Of a stretch of DNA of 64,000 nt, positions 53,200-62,168 are shown one piece after another. Source of the DNA: Halostella pelagica (lineage in GTDB: Archaea > Halobacteriota > Halobacteria > Halobacteriales > Natronoarchaeaceae); NCBI GenBank assembly GCA_005954745.1, contig CP040679.1:186001-250000 (forward strand). Reading direction: 5' to 3'. How positions within the stretch are numbered: the first letter of the stretch is position 1; the number at the start of each line of letters is the position of its first letter. The notes beneath the pieces are model-generated. The model was not told the origin of the DNA and did no database searches. It was given only the letters and a program-made list of their open reading frames with translations. The translations under genes were made by a program, and so were the position numbers.

Positions 53200-55639
53200 C
53201 GAACCGACCGACCCACAGACTGACGGCGGGACCGCGTCGAAGCCGACCTCCGAGGAGCCGACGGAGTTCGAGGAACACCCCCTCGAATGGGACGAACCGG
53301 AGAACAACAACAAAGCGCCGGGGGAGCGAGACAGCGTCTCCCAGCCGGCGGAGAAGTTCGACGACCGAAAGCTCGTCACCGGCCAGGCCAAATACACCGC
53401 CGACTACGAGGAGCGCTTCCCGGATCTCGCTCACGCCGCCGTCGTTCGCAGCGAGGTCCCGCACGGCCGCGTTACGGCCATCGACACAGACGAGGCAGCG
53501 GCGATGGACGGCGTCCACGCCGTCCTCACGCCCTCGTCCGACGCGGTCCCGGACGCGAAGTACACGAGCGCCGGCCAGTCGTATCCGGAGCCGAGCCCGT
53601 GGGACATGAACGTGCTCAACGAGCACGTCCGCTACGTCGGCGACCCCGTTGCGGCGGTCGCGGCTGAGGACGCGGACACCGCGGCGGAGGCGGTCGACGC
53701 CATCGATGTCGAGTACGAGGAGTACGACCACGTCGTCGACCCCGAGGCGGCGTTCGACGAGGACGCTCCGCAGTTGTTCGGCGAGGACGAGGTCGAAAAC
53801 GAGATCGTCGGTCACGATTACGACCGCAACCGGATGTCCAACATCGAGGGCGAGATCGGCGACGTCGACGGCTCGCTCGACCGCGACGACGTACACGTCC
53901 ACGAGACCGAGTGGGAGACGATCCGCCAGTCCCACGCCCAGGTCGAGAAGCACACGTCGCTCGCTTACACCGACGAGGACGACCGCCAGGTGCTCATCAC
54001 GAGTACGCAGGTGCCGAACCACACTCGCCGCCAGTTGGCGCACCTGTTCGACATTCCGATCCGCGACATCCGCGTGAAGAAACCCCGCGTCGGCGGCGGG
54101 TTCGGCGGGAAGCAGGCGATGGTCGTCGAACCGATCCCGCTCGCGCTGTCGCTCGCGGCCGACCGCCCCGTCATCTACGAGGCGTCCCGGGACGAGGAGT
54201 TCTACGCGATGCGCTCGCGTCACCCGATGCAGGTCCGGGCGCGGACCGCGGTCACCGACGACGGACGAATCGAAGCTATCGACCTCTACGCGCTCTCGAA
54301 CACCGGGGCGTACGGAAGCCACGGCATGACGGTCGCCGGTAACGTCGGCAGCAAGCCGATGCCGCTGTACTCGAAGGTGCCGAACGCCCGCTTCGAGGCC
54401 GACATCGTACACACGAACACGCCTCAGACCGGGGCGATGCGCGGCTACGGCGCGCCCCAGGGCACGCTCGCGCTCGAAGGGCATCTGGACGAGGTCGCGC
54501 GGGACCTCGATCTTGACCCCATCGAGTTCCGTCAGGACCACTACATGGAAGTCGGTGACTTGGACGAGATCGCCGGCATGATGGGCGGCGAAGGCGCGGA
54601 GCGTCGGATTCGCTCGTGCGGGCTCGACGAGTGCGTCGAGCGCGGGAAGGAGGCCATCGGCTGGGACGACCTCGAACAGCCGGACGAGGACCACCTGCAC
54701 CGGGGGATCGGCATGGCGCTTTCAGCACAGGGGACTGGCGTCGCCGGCGACGAACTCGGCGCGGCGCAGATCATGATGAACGAGGACGGCTCGTTCCACC
54801 TGCAGGTCGGCGGCGTCGACATCGGCACGGGCGCGGATACCGCGTTCATCCAGATCGCCGCGGAGGTGCTCGGTTGCGACGAAAACGACATCATCGTCAA
54901 GTCTTCGGACACCGACAACACGCCGTTTGACTACGGCGCGTACGCCTCCTCGACGACGTACATCAGCGGCATGGCCGTGAAGAAGGCCGCCGAGGACGCC
55001 AAGGAGCGAATCCTCGACTGGGCGTCGCGGATGCTCGACGAGTCCGTCGAGAACCTGGAGACGCGTGACGGCGAAGTAGTGAGCGAAGAGAGTGGCGACT
55101 CGGTCACGCTCGAAGACATCGGCTACGAGTCGGTGTACGGGCACGACGACCGCGAGCACATCCTCGGCAAGGGGACGCACTCCACGGAGGAAAGCCCGCC
55201 GCCGTTCGCCGCACAGTTCGTCGACGTCACCGTTGACGAGGAGACCGGGGAGTTCGAGGTCAACGAGTTAGTCGTCGCCGTCGACTGCGGCGTGGCGATA
55301 AACCCCGGCATGGCGGAGGGACAGGTCGAAGGAGCCAATCACATGAGCTACGAGATGGCCGTCAGCGAGGGGGTCACCGTCGACGAGCGGGGCCGCGCCG
55401 AGGTTTCCGACTTCGACGAGTACGGACTCCCGTCGGCGACGGAGACGCCGCCCATCGAGAGCATCCTCGTCGAGACGCACGAACCGACGGGTCCGTTCGG
55501 CGCGAAATCGGTCGCGGAGGTGCCGACGAACACGGTACCGCCGGCGCTTAGCAACGCGATCCGCGAGGCTGTCGGCGTGCGTATCAACGAGATGCCGGTC
55601 ACCGCTGAGAAGATCAAGGCGGCGCTCGACGGCAACTGA
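53192..55639 (+). CDS. Molybdenum hydroxylase large subunit (copy 1)
   Basis: An 815-residue molybdopterin subunit of the xanthine dehydrogenase/aldehyde oxidase family. After an acidic extension of about 60 residues comes the a/b hammerhead domain (KLVTGQAKYTADY). Cofactor motifs are VGGGFGGKQAM, GAMRGYGAPQG and VDIGTGADT, where the Gln of the usual GQG is Thr. The catalytic glutamate is in GPFGAKSVAEVP near the C-terminus. No FAD subunit gene is adjacent. Substrate could be a purine or another heterocycle or aldehyde. Its TGA stop is the edge of repeat copy D. Confidence 0.92.
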   Translation: MSDEPTDPQTDGGTASKPTSEEPTEFEEHPLEWDEPENNNKAPGERDSVSQPAEKFDDRKLVTGQAKYTADYEERFPDLAHAAVVRSEVPHGRVTAIDTDEAAAMDGVHAVLTPSSDAVPDAKYTSAGQSYPEPSPWDMNVLNEHVRYVGDPVAAVAAEDADTAAEAVDAIDVEYEEYDHVVDPEAAFDEDAPQLFGEDEVENEIVGHDYDRNRMSNIEGEIGDVDGSLDRDDVHVHETEWETIRQSHAQVEKHTSLAYTDEDDRQVLITSTQVPNHTRRQLAHLFDIPIRDIRVKKPRVGGGFGGKQAMVVEPIPLALSLAADRPVIYEASRDEEFYAMRSRHPMQVRARTAVTDDGRIEAIDLYALSNTGAYGSHGMTVAGNVGSKPMPLYSKVPNARFEADIVHTNTPQTGAMRGYGAPQGTLALEGHLDEVARDLDLDPIEFRQDHYMEVGDLDEIAGMMGGEGAERRIRSCGLDECVERGKEAIGWDDLEQPDEDHLHRGIGMALSAQGTGVAGDELGAAQIMMNEDGSFHLQVGGVDIGTGADTAFIQIAAEVLGCDENDIIVKSSDTDNTPFDYGAYASSTTYISGMAVKKAAEDAKERILDWASRMLDESVENLETRDGEVVSEESGDSVTLEDIGYESVYGHDDREHILGKGTHSTEESPPPFAAQFVDVTVDEETGEFEVNELVVAVDCGVAINPGMAEGQVEGANHMSYEMAVSEGVTVDERGRAEVSDFDEYGLPSATETPPIESILVETHEPTGPFGAKSVAEVPTNTVPPALSNAIREAVGVRINEMPVTAEKIKAALDGN

Positions 55640-55721
55640 TAGGGACTGTTGTCCGTCGGTTCGGTATTTCGTCGACCCCGCGTCGGCGAATACCGGTACA
55701 TAGGGACAACGGTCTCTCTGA
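55637..55721 (+). repeat. Copy D of the ~85-bp palindromic element
   Basis: Begins TGATAGGGACTGTTGTCC, its TGA being the stop codon of the large-subunit gene, and ends GACAACGGTCTCTCTGA. The interior TTCGGTATTTCGTCGAC and CGGCGAATACCGGTACA align with copies B and C. Confidence 0.75.
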
Positions 55722-56058
55722 GTCCCACGGTCGCGTGGGACGTTTGCCTGCTGCACGAACAATTTGGCTGCTGCGTGGGTCATTTGTCTCCCGCATGGAC
55801 GATTTGCCGGCGTTTGTCTGCCACGTCGGAGCTACTTTGACGCTGTCCTGTTCTGGTGCGTTTCGGTCGCCGAGAGCGGTCAGCGGGAGCGGTCGGCCGG
55901 TTCGAACAGAGAATTCAGTATCGCGTTCCTCCGAACCGCGCTGACAGCCCTTCACGTATTAAATTCCATACCGTTTTAGGGAAAAACCTCGACAGCTATT
56001 TAGGTTCTTAGGAGCCATAGTCGGACGAAGCGAGAGTCTATCTACCAAGGTGAGCCTC
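55722..56058. other. Spacer between the two hydroxylase operons
   Basis: After repeat copy D comes an imperfect tandem repeat (55733-55812). A TATA-like TATTTAGG lies near 55994-56001, and a GGTGA just before the ATG at 56059. The second operon therefore has its own promoter. Confidence 0.5.
55733..55812. repeat. Four imperfect 20-bp tandem repeats
   Basis: Units start at 55733, 55753, 55773 and 55793. Each opens GC(G/A)(T/C)G and carries a TTTG at positions 10-13, for example GCGTGGGACGTTTGCCTGCT. The period is close to two helical turns. Not coding. Confidence 0.6.
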
Positions 56059-56604
56059 ATGCAAATCGAACTTGAACTAAACGGTCATCAACGGACGTTC
56101 GATGTGTCGAAATCGGACGTTCTGCTGGACGTACTGCGGAGGAACGGATACACCGGCCCGAAGCGCGGTTGCGACACCGGCGCATGCGGGATGTGTACGG
56201 TACAGATCGACGGCGAACCGGCGATGTCCTGTGTCACGCCCGTGACGAAAGCCGCCGACGCGTCGGTCGAAACGATCGAAGGGCTGGGGAAACAGGACGA
56301 TCTCCACCCGATTCAGGAAGCCTTCGTGGACAACTCGGCGCTCCAGTGTGGCTTCTGCATTCCGGGGATGATCATGCGCTCGAAGGCGCTGTTAGAAGAG
56401 AACCCGGACCCGACCGAAACGGAGGTTCGAGAGGCGCTGGCCGACAACCTCTGTCGGTGCACCGGGTACAAGAAGATCGTCGAGGCGGTCCTCGACGCCG
56501 CTGACCGGATGGACGGCAACGCGGCGCTGGCGACTGACGGCGGGACGGACGTGCCGGACTGCGTCGGCTCTACGTGTTCCTGCGAGGAGGGGAACTCGCT
56601 ATGA
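56059..56604 (+). CDS. Molybdenum hydroxylase, 2x[2Fe-2S] small subunit (copy 2)
   Basis: A 181-residue subunit homologous to copy 1 over its whole length. Here the plant-type cluster is complete: Cys38, Cys43, Cys46 and Cys58 in RGCDTGACGMC and AMSC. The second cluster has QCGFC and CRC. The tail adds three cysteines (CVGSTCSCEEG). ATG at 56059 is preceded by GGTGA at six bases. The stop overlaps the large-subunit start as ATGA. It passes electrons from the molybdenum centre onwards; the acceptor is unknown since no FAD subunit is encoded nearby. Confidence 0.93.
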   Translation: MQIELELNGHQRTFDVSKSDVLLDVLRRNGYTGPKRGCDTGACGMCTVQIDGEPAMSCVTPVTKAADASVETIEGLGKQDDLHPIQEAFVDNSALQCGFCIPGMIMRSKALLEENPDPTETEVREALADNLCRCTGYKKIVEAVLDAADRMDGNAALATDGGTDVPDCVGSTCSCEEGNSL

Positions 56605-59054
56605 GCAACATGGAAGAAACTCAGGAGCAAAACGACAGACCCGACGGAATTCGGGCGGAGGAGGAGGCCGCGGAATCGGACGCGATTCCGGGGGAGAGTG
56701 AGGTGGCCGAGGACGACCGGAAACCCCGGGACGAACGCGATCAGGTGACCGAGGACGTGGAAAAGGACGACGCTCGGAAGATAGTCACCGGGGAGGCCCG
56801 CTACACTGCGGATTACCGCGACCGCTTCCCGGAACTCGCCGAAGGGAAAGTGATCCGGAGCGACATCGCGCACGGATACGTCCGCGACATCGATACGAGT
56901 GAGGCCGAAGCCATGGATGGTGTGTACGCTGTGATCACGCCGTGGGACGACGCCGTCCCGGACAAGGCGTATTCGAGTTCGGGCCAGTCGTACCCCGAAC
57001 CAAGCCCCTGGGACATGCGTGTTCTCCGGAAACACGTCCGGTACGTCGGCGACCCCGTCGCGGCGGTCGCCGCAGCGGACACGGAAACGGCCGACCGCGC
57101 CGCCCGGAAAGTCGATATCGAATACGAGGAGCGAGATCCCGTCCTCGACCCCGAGGCCGCGACGGAGCCGGACGCCCCGCAGTTGTTCGACTCGGACGAG
57201 GTCGAGAACGCACAGCACGGGGCCGACTACGAGCGGAACCTCGAATCCCATTTCGAGGGCGAGATCGGTGATGTCGAGCGGGCGTTCGACAGCGCTGACG
57301 ACGAACGGGTGATCGAGACGGAGTGGGAGACACCGTACCAGTCCCACTGCGTCCCCGAACCGCACACCACCATCGCACACACGGACGAGGACGACCGATA
57401 CAACTTCATCACCGCCACGCAGGTTCCGTTCCACACGCGCCGCCAGATCGCACACCTGTTCGACGTTCCGATCCGCGACGTCCGCGTGACGAAACCGCGA
57501 ATCGGGGCCGGCTTCGGTGCGAAACAGGAGATGGCGATCGAACCGATCGCGTTCGCGCTCCACCGTGCGGCGGACAAGCCCGTCAAACTGGAGATGACTC
57601 GTCGCGAGGAGTTCTTCGCGCTCCGGTTCCGCCATCCGATGCAGATGCGGATGCGGACGGCGGTGGACGACGACGGGACGATCGAGGCGATGGACCTGTA
57701 CACGCTGTCGAACTCCGGCGCGTACGGGACTCACGGTATGACCGTCGCCAACAACGTCGGGACGAAGCCGCTGCCGCTGTATCCGCGGGTTCCGAACGTC
57801 CGGTTCGAGGGCGACGTAGTCCACACGAACCTCCCGATGGGCGCGGCGATGCGCGGGTACGGCGCGCCGCAGGGTCACTTCGCGGTCGAGGCTCACATGG
57901 ACGAGGTGGCGCGCCGACTCGACCTGGACCCGGTCGAGTTCCGCGAGCGAAACGCCGTACGCGAGGGAGACGTCGACCGGAGCGTCGCCATCCTGAAAGA
58001 CGGCGACAGGTTCGCCAGGAAGATACGGTCGTGCGGGCTCCGGGAGTGCATCGAACGCGGCAAGGAGGCGATCGGCTACGACGACCTCGACCAGCCGTCG
58101 GAGGACCACCTGCACCGCGGCGTCGGCATGGCGCTCATCGCGCAGGGCAGCGGCGTCGCCGGGCGGGAACTCGGCGCGGCCCAGATCCAGATGAACGAGG
58201 ACGGCTCGTTCCACCTGCAGGTCGGCGGCGTCGACACCGGCACCGGCTCCGACACGATGTTCAGCCAGGTCGCCGCGGAGGTGCTGGGCTGTGACCCCGA
58301 GGATATCGTCGTCATCTCATCGGACACTGACCTGACGCCGTTCGACTACGGCGCGTACGCCTCCTCGACGACGTACATCAGCGGCCAGGCGGTCAAAGAG
58401 GCCGCCGAGGACGCCAGGGAACGGCTACTACACTGGGGGTCGAAGATGCTCGACGAACCAGTCGAGACGCTGGTGGCGCGCGACGGCGAGGTGTACAGTC
58501 AAGAAAGCGGCGAGCGCGTGTCGCTGAAGGAGATCGGGTACGAGGCGACGTACGGCCACGACGAGCGCGAGCACATCCTCGGCAAGGGCAGTCACTCGAC
58601 GGACGAGAGCCCGCCGCCGTACGGCGCGCAGTTCGTCGACGTCACCGTCGACGAGGAGACCGGCGAGTACGAGATCAACGAGATGGCCTTCGCCGCGGAC
58701 TGCGGCGTGGCGATAAACCCCGCACTCGTCGAGGGACAGATCGAAGGCGGCGAGCACATGAGTCTCGAATACGCGACCAGCGGCGGACTGGAGTTCGACG
58801 AGGAGGGCAACCCCGAGGTTCTCGGCTTCCGGCAGTACGGGATGCCGCGGACCACCGACCACCCGCCGATGGAGACGATAATCGTCGAAACCCACGAGCC
58901 GACCGGTCCGTTCGGCGCGAAATCGATCGCCGAACTCCCGACGAACGGCGTGCCGCCGGCGCTCAGCAACGCGATCCGCGACGCGGTCGGCGTCCGGGTT
59001 AACTCCCTCCCGATCACGGCCGAGAAGATACGGAAAGCGCTTGACGTGGAATGA
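56601..59054 (+). CDS. Molybdenum hydroxylase large subunit (copy 2)
   Basis: An 817-residue molybdopterin subunit closely related to copy 1. An acidic N-terminal extension (about 65 residues) precedes KIVTGEARYTADY. Cofactor motifs are IGAGFGAKQEMAIEP (where copy 1 has GGGFGGK), AAMRGYGAPQGHF and VDTGTGSDT, and the catalytic glutamate is in FGAKSIAELP. The differences in the first loop suggest a different substrate from copy 1. It is translationally coupled to its small subunit and is followed by CstA after 70 bases, so the transporter may be in the same operon. Confidence 0.93.
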   Translation: MSNMEETQEQNDRPDGIRAEEEAAESDAIPGESEVAEDDRKPRDERDQVTEDVEKDDARKIVTGEARYTADYRDRFPELAEGKVIRSDIAHGYVRDIDTSEAEAMDGVYAVITPWDDAVPDKAYSSSGQSYPEPSPWDMRVLRKHVRYVGDPVAAVAAADTETADRAARKVDIEYEERDPVLDPEAATEPDAPQLFDSDEVENAQHGADYERNLESHFEGEIGDVERAFDSADDERVIETEWETPYQSHCVPEPHTTIAHTDEDDRYNFITATQVPFHTRRQIAHLFDVPIRDVRVTKPRIGAGFGAKQEMAIEPIAFALHRAADKPVKLEMTRREEFFALRFRHPMQMRMRTAVDDDGTIEAMDLYTLSNSGAYGTHGMTVANNVGTKPLPLYPRVPNVRFEGDVVHTNLPMGAAMRGYGAPQGHFAVEAHMDEVARRLDLDPVEFRERNAVREGDVDRSVAILKDGDRFARKIRSCGLRECIERGKEAIGYDDLDQPSEDHLHRGVGMALIAQGSGVAGRELGAAQIQMNEDGSFHLQVGGVDTGTGSDTMFSQVAAEVLGCDPEDIVVISSDTDLTPFDYGAYASSTTYISGQAVKEAAEDARERLLHWGSKMLDEPVETLVARDGEVYSQESGERVSLKEIGYEATYGHDEREHILGKGSHSTDESPPPYGAQFVDVTVDEETGEYEINEMAFAADCGVAINPALVEGQIEGGEHMSLEYATSGGLEFDEEGNPEVLGFRQYGMPRTTDHPPMETIIVETHEPTGPFGAKSIAELPTNGVPPALSNAIRDAVGVRVNSLPITAEKIRKALDVE

Positions 59055-59124
59055 GGGGAGGACACCGGGACCGGCGGGCCGTGCCCTGCCAGCGTTCGGC
59101 GGGGAAGCGACGGGGGCTACGGTC

Positions 59125-60888
59125 GTGACGACGGTACTGAGCGTCCTCCTCGGGGCGGTAGCGGTCTTCGCGACGGCGTACGTGGCGTACGGGCGACTGC
59201 TCCGCGACCGGTTCGACCTGGACGACGAGCGGGAGACGCCGGCGCACGCCCGTCGGGACGGTACGGAGTTCGTCCCCGCGAGGAAGGCGGTGCTTTTCGG
59301 CCACCACTTCTCCAGCATCGCCGGCGGTGCCGTCATCATCGGCCCCGTCACGGCCGCGCTCGCGTGGGGGTGGGTGCCCGCAGTCGCGTGGATAGTCGTC
59401 GGTACCGTCGTCTTCGGCGGCCTCAACGACTTCGCGACGCTGGTCGCGAGCGTCCGCCACGGCGGTCGGTCGATCGGCCACCTGTTCGGGCGCTACGTCG
59501 ACCGGCGCGGGAAGCGCGTCCTGCTGTCGGTCGCCGTCGCGGCGAACCTGCTCGTCGTCGGCGTGCTCTCGCTGGTGACGGCGGTCATCTTCGATGCCTT
59601 CCCCAGCGCCGCTACCGCGAGCGTACTGTACGTTCTGCTGGCGGTGCTGTTCGGAGTCTACCGGAACCGGCTCTCGCTGCCGTTCGTCCCGGGGACCGTC
59701 GCCTTCGTCGCGGCCGTGTTCGGGTCGGTGCTGGTGGGCATCGAGCATCCGCTCGTGCTGGTGCCGGACGGCGGCACGGTGACGCTCCCGACGGTCGTGA
59801 ACCCGAACGTCTCGGCGTGGCTGGTCTGCGTCCTCCTCTACGCTCTCGTCGCGAGCGTCCTGCCGGTCGACGCCCTGCTCCAACCGAGGGACTACCTCTC
59901 GTCGTTCCTGCTTTACGCGGGGCTGTTCGGAGCGCTAGCGGGCATCGTCGTCGGGACGCTGTTCGGCACGGCGGCCGAGCCACTGACGGTGGGGATCGAG
60001 GCCTACACCGGGTTCACGAGCGATGCCTTCGGCGGGATGGGGCCGCTCGTCCCGATGCTGTTCCCGACCATCTTCTGCGGCGCGGTCTGCGGGCTTCACT
60101 CGATGGTCTGTTGCGGGACGACGCCGAAACAACTGGACAGCGAAACCGACGCCCACGCCGTCGGCTACGGCACCACGATAGCCGAGGGAGTGCTCGCGGT
60201 GCTCGCGGTCGGTCTGGTCGCCGTCGTCCCGGAGATACCCGCCGGCAGCGGCCTCGAACTCGCCCTCCCGACGTTCGCGACGGGCGGCGGCATCGTCCTC
60301 GGTGCGCTCGGAGTACCGCGGGGCGCGGGCGCGGCGTTCATGGCGCTGATGCTCTCTGCGTTCTCGCTCACCACCGTCGACACGTCGATCCGCCTCGGGC
60401 GCTACTTCGTCGGCGAGATAGTCGACGAGTCCGCCTCCGGGTCGCAGCGCGCCCTCTCGCGGCCGACTGTCAACGCCAGCCTGCAGGTCGGTGCCGCGTA
60501 CCTGCTGGTCGCGAGCGGTGGGTGGACGACGGTGTGGCCGCTGTTCGGCGGTGCCGTCCAGCTGTTCGCCGGCCTGACGATGCTCACGCTGTCGGCGTGG
60601 ATCGCCCGGTCCACCGGCTTCGACCACCGGTTGACGCTCGCCGGTGCCGGGGCCGTCCTCGCGGCGAGCGCGAGCGCACTCATCTATACGGCCGTGTCGA
60701 ACGTCCGAGCGAAACTGCTGAACGGCACATGGGTCGCGGACGCGGGCGCACTGGCCGTCGCGTCCGTCGGCGTACAGGTACTCGCCGTCGTTCTGCTCGT
60801 CGGTCTCGCGGCGGTCGTCGTCCTCTGGACCGTCCGGAGCCCCGATGGGGTGCGCGCTCGCGAGTCGCTCGACGCCGCGGACGACTGA
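59125..60888 (+). CDS. cstA: CstA family transporter
   Basis: A 587-residue membrane protein with about 15 hydrophobic segments. CstA hallmarks are KAVLFGHHFSSIAGGAVIIG, VFGGLNDFATLVASVRHGGR and GAVCGLHSMVCCGTTPKQLD. In bacteria CstA and its relatives take up peptides or pyruvate in starvation. A GTG at 59125 just before the first membrane segment is the chosen start; a TTG at 59041 inside the previous gene would add 28 unconserved residues. Position after the molybdenum hydroxylase suggests a shared transcript and possible uptake of a related compound, which is inference. Confidence 0.87.
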   Translation: MTTVLSVLLGAVAVFATAYVAYGRLLRDRFDLDDERETPAHARRDGTEFVPARKAVLFGHHFSSIAGGAVIIGPVTAALAWGWVPAVAWIVVGTVVFGGLNDFATLVASVRHGGRSIGHLFGRYVDRRGKRVLLSVAVAANLLVVGVLSLVTAVIFDAFPSAATASVLYVLLAVLFGVYRNRLSLPFVPGTVAFVAAVFGSVLVGIEHPLVLVPDGGTVTLPTVVNPNVSAWLVCVLLYALVASVLPVDALLQPRDYLSSFLLYAGLFGALAGIVVGTLFGTAAEPLTVGIEAYTGFTSDAFGGMGPLVPMLFPTIFCGAVCGLHSMVCCGTTPKQLDSETDAHAVGYGTTIAEGVLAVLAVGLVAVVPEIPAGSGLELALPTFATGGGIVLGALGVPRGAGAAFMALMLSAFSLTTVDTSIRLGRYFVGEIVDESASGSQRALSRPTVNASLQVGAAYLLVASGGWTTVWPLFGGAVQLFAGLTMLTLSAWIARSTGFDHRLTLAGAGAVLAASASALIYTAVSNVRAKLLNGTWVADAGALAVASVGVQVLAVVLLVGLAAVVVLWTVRSPDGVRARESLDAADD

Positions 60889-60911
60889 CCGGGAGGCCCC
60901 TCCCCGGCCCG

Positions 60912-61337
60912 CTATTGCTCGGTGACGGCCGCTTCCCGGTCGCAGTTCTCGTACGGAACGACGGGGCCGCCGGCGTCGCGCCACGCTTCGATGCCGCCCG
61001 CAAGGTTCGCAATGTCGTACCCCATCTCCCGGAGCCGGTCGGTCACGAACGTCGAGCGCAGGCCCACCACGCAGTAGCAGATGTACCGCTTGTCCGGGCA
61101 GAACGCTGGCGAGTGATAATCGGAGGTCGGGTCCGCCTCGAACTCGATCATGCTGCGCGAGGCGTGGACAGCGCCGGGAATGACGTCGTCTTCTCGGACC
61201 TCCGTCTCGTCGCGGACATCGAGAAACACCGGCCCGTCGGGGCCGTGTCGGTCCATGGCCTCCGCCGCGCTCACCTCGTCGATCCGCTCGCGCGCCTCGG
61301 CAAGAAACTCGTCTGCCGTGCGGTCGAGTTCGTTCAT
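60912..61337 (-). CDS. Rhodanese-like sulfurtransferase
   Basis: A 141-residue single-domain rhodanese. It has the N-terminal FLDVRDETEVREDDVIPGAV block and an active-site loop CYCVVGLRSTFV with the persulfide-forming cysteine, followed by NLAGGIEAWRDAGGPVVPY. Such proteins carry sulfane sulfur to acceptors. It is divergent to the DsrEFH and XdhC-fusion operon, 107 bases away, which suggests a joint sulfur-transfer role. The ATG at 61337 leaves a 25-residue lead before the domain. The longer frame adds a basic, unconserved stretch. Confidence 0.9.
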   Translation of the reverse strand: MNELDRTADEFLAEARERIDEVSAAEAMDRHGPDGPVFLDVRDETEVREDDVIPGAVHASRSMIEFEADPTSDYHSPAFCPDKRYICYCVVGLRSTFVTDRLREMGYDIANLAGGIEAWRDAGGPVVPYENCDREAAVTEQ

Positions 61338-61444
61338 GGGAACCGCTTTGCCGGCCGGAGGGAAATGAGTTCCGCGGACAAGGTGGCGGCAGTCGGTGAA
61401 TCCGAACGAACGCTTATTACCGGCGAAACGAATAGAGTCAACAT

Positions 61445-61816
61445 ATGGCACATCTGGGGTTTCTCCTCACCGGCGGCCCGTTCGACAGCGAGCGCTGGCG
61501 AACGGCGTACGAACTCGGGCGGGCGGCGCTAGACAAGGGCCACGAGGTGACGTTCTTTCACTACCTCGACGGGGCGCTCGTCCCGGTCGAAGACCAGACG
61601 TTTCCGGACTGCTCCGACACCGGACTCTACGACGAGATGCCGACGGAGAAGTTCCAGAAACTCGTCGCTGAGGGGGCCGAACTGATCTGTTGCGGCCTCT
61701 GCGTCGACGCCCGCGGCATAGACGCTTCCGACGACTACCCCGAGGGCGTCGAGGTGGGTCTCCTGCCGGATCTGGCGGACATCATCGGCGAGGCGGACCG
61801 GGTGATATCGCTATGA
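61445..61816 (+). CDS. DsrE family sulfur-relay protein
   Basis: A 123-residue protein of the DsrE/TusD family. It starts MAHLGFLLTGGPFDSERWRT and has the cysteine block ELICCGLCVDARGID, which fits the active-site CxxxAxxRG pattern. The family hands persulfide sulfur along a relay. The stop overlaps the start of the next gene as ATGA. First gene of a four-gene operon that ends in an XdhC-YqeB fusion. Confidence 0.88.
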   Translation: MAHLGFLLTGGPFDSERWRTAYELGRAALDKGHEVTFFHYLDGALVPVEDQTFPDCSDTGLYDEMPTEKFQKLVAEGAELICCGLCVDARGIDASDDYPEGVEVGLLPDLADIIGEADRVISL

Positions 61817-62166
61817 AGCGAGACGTGGTGGTACTGCTGACGAAAGCCCCGTACGGGCGCGTTCACGTCCCGGAGGGACTGCGGGCGGCACGGGGCGTCG
61901 CCGCGGGGTTCGACCAGCACGATGTCACCGTCGTGTTTACGGGAGACGGCGCGTACGCCGCGCGGGCGTCCGTGGACCGAGAGGCGCTGAACATGCCAGG
62001 ACACGTCGCCGATCTGCGGGAGCAGGGCGGAGAGATGGTTGTCGACGCCGCCGCGATGGCGGAGCGAGACGTCTCCCCCGGAGAGATCGCAGACGACGTG
62101 ACCGTCCGCTCCGGCGACGAAGTTTCGACGCTCGTTCGGGACGCCGACTGCACACTGGACTTCTAA
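61813..62166 (+). CDS. DsrE/DsrF-like family protein (second relay subunit)
   Basis: A 117-residue protein starting MKRDVVVLLTKAPYGRVHVP, of the DsrE/DsrF fold by length, N-terminal strand pattern and context. Residues GDGAYAARA sit where the family has a conserved loop. It has one cysteine near the C-terminus (DADCTLDF). Overlaps the previous gene by four bases and is followed after two bases by the DsrH-like gene, the order of dsrEFH and tusDCB. Confidence 0.85.
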   Translation: MKRDVVVLLTKAPYGRVHVPEGLRAARGVAAGFDQHDVTVVFTGDGAYAARASVDREALNMPGHVADLREQGGEMVVDAAAMAERDVSPGEIADDVTVRSGDEVSTLVRDADCTLDF

Positions 62167-62168
62167 CC

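Noticed and set aside
52868-54700. 610-codon minus-strand frame opposite the hydroxylase copy 1 genes
   Set aside because: Arg/Val/Asp-rich antisense shadow with no domain; the plus strand encodes both hydroxylase subunits.
56313-58214. 633-codon minus-strand frame opposite hydroxylase copy 2
   Set aside because: Same type of antisense shadow, no conserved motif.
59364-61532. 722-codon plus-strand frame across CstA and the rhodanese
   Set aside because: Arg-rich out-of-frame shadow of CstA that also runs antisense through the rhodanese gene.
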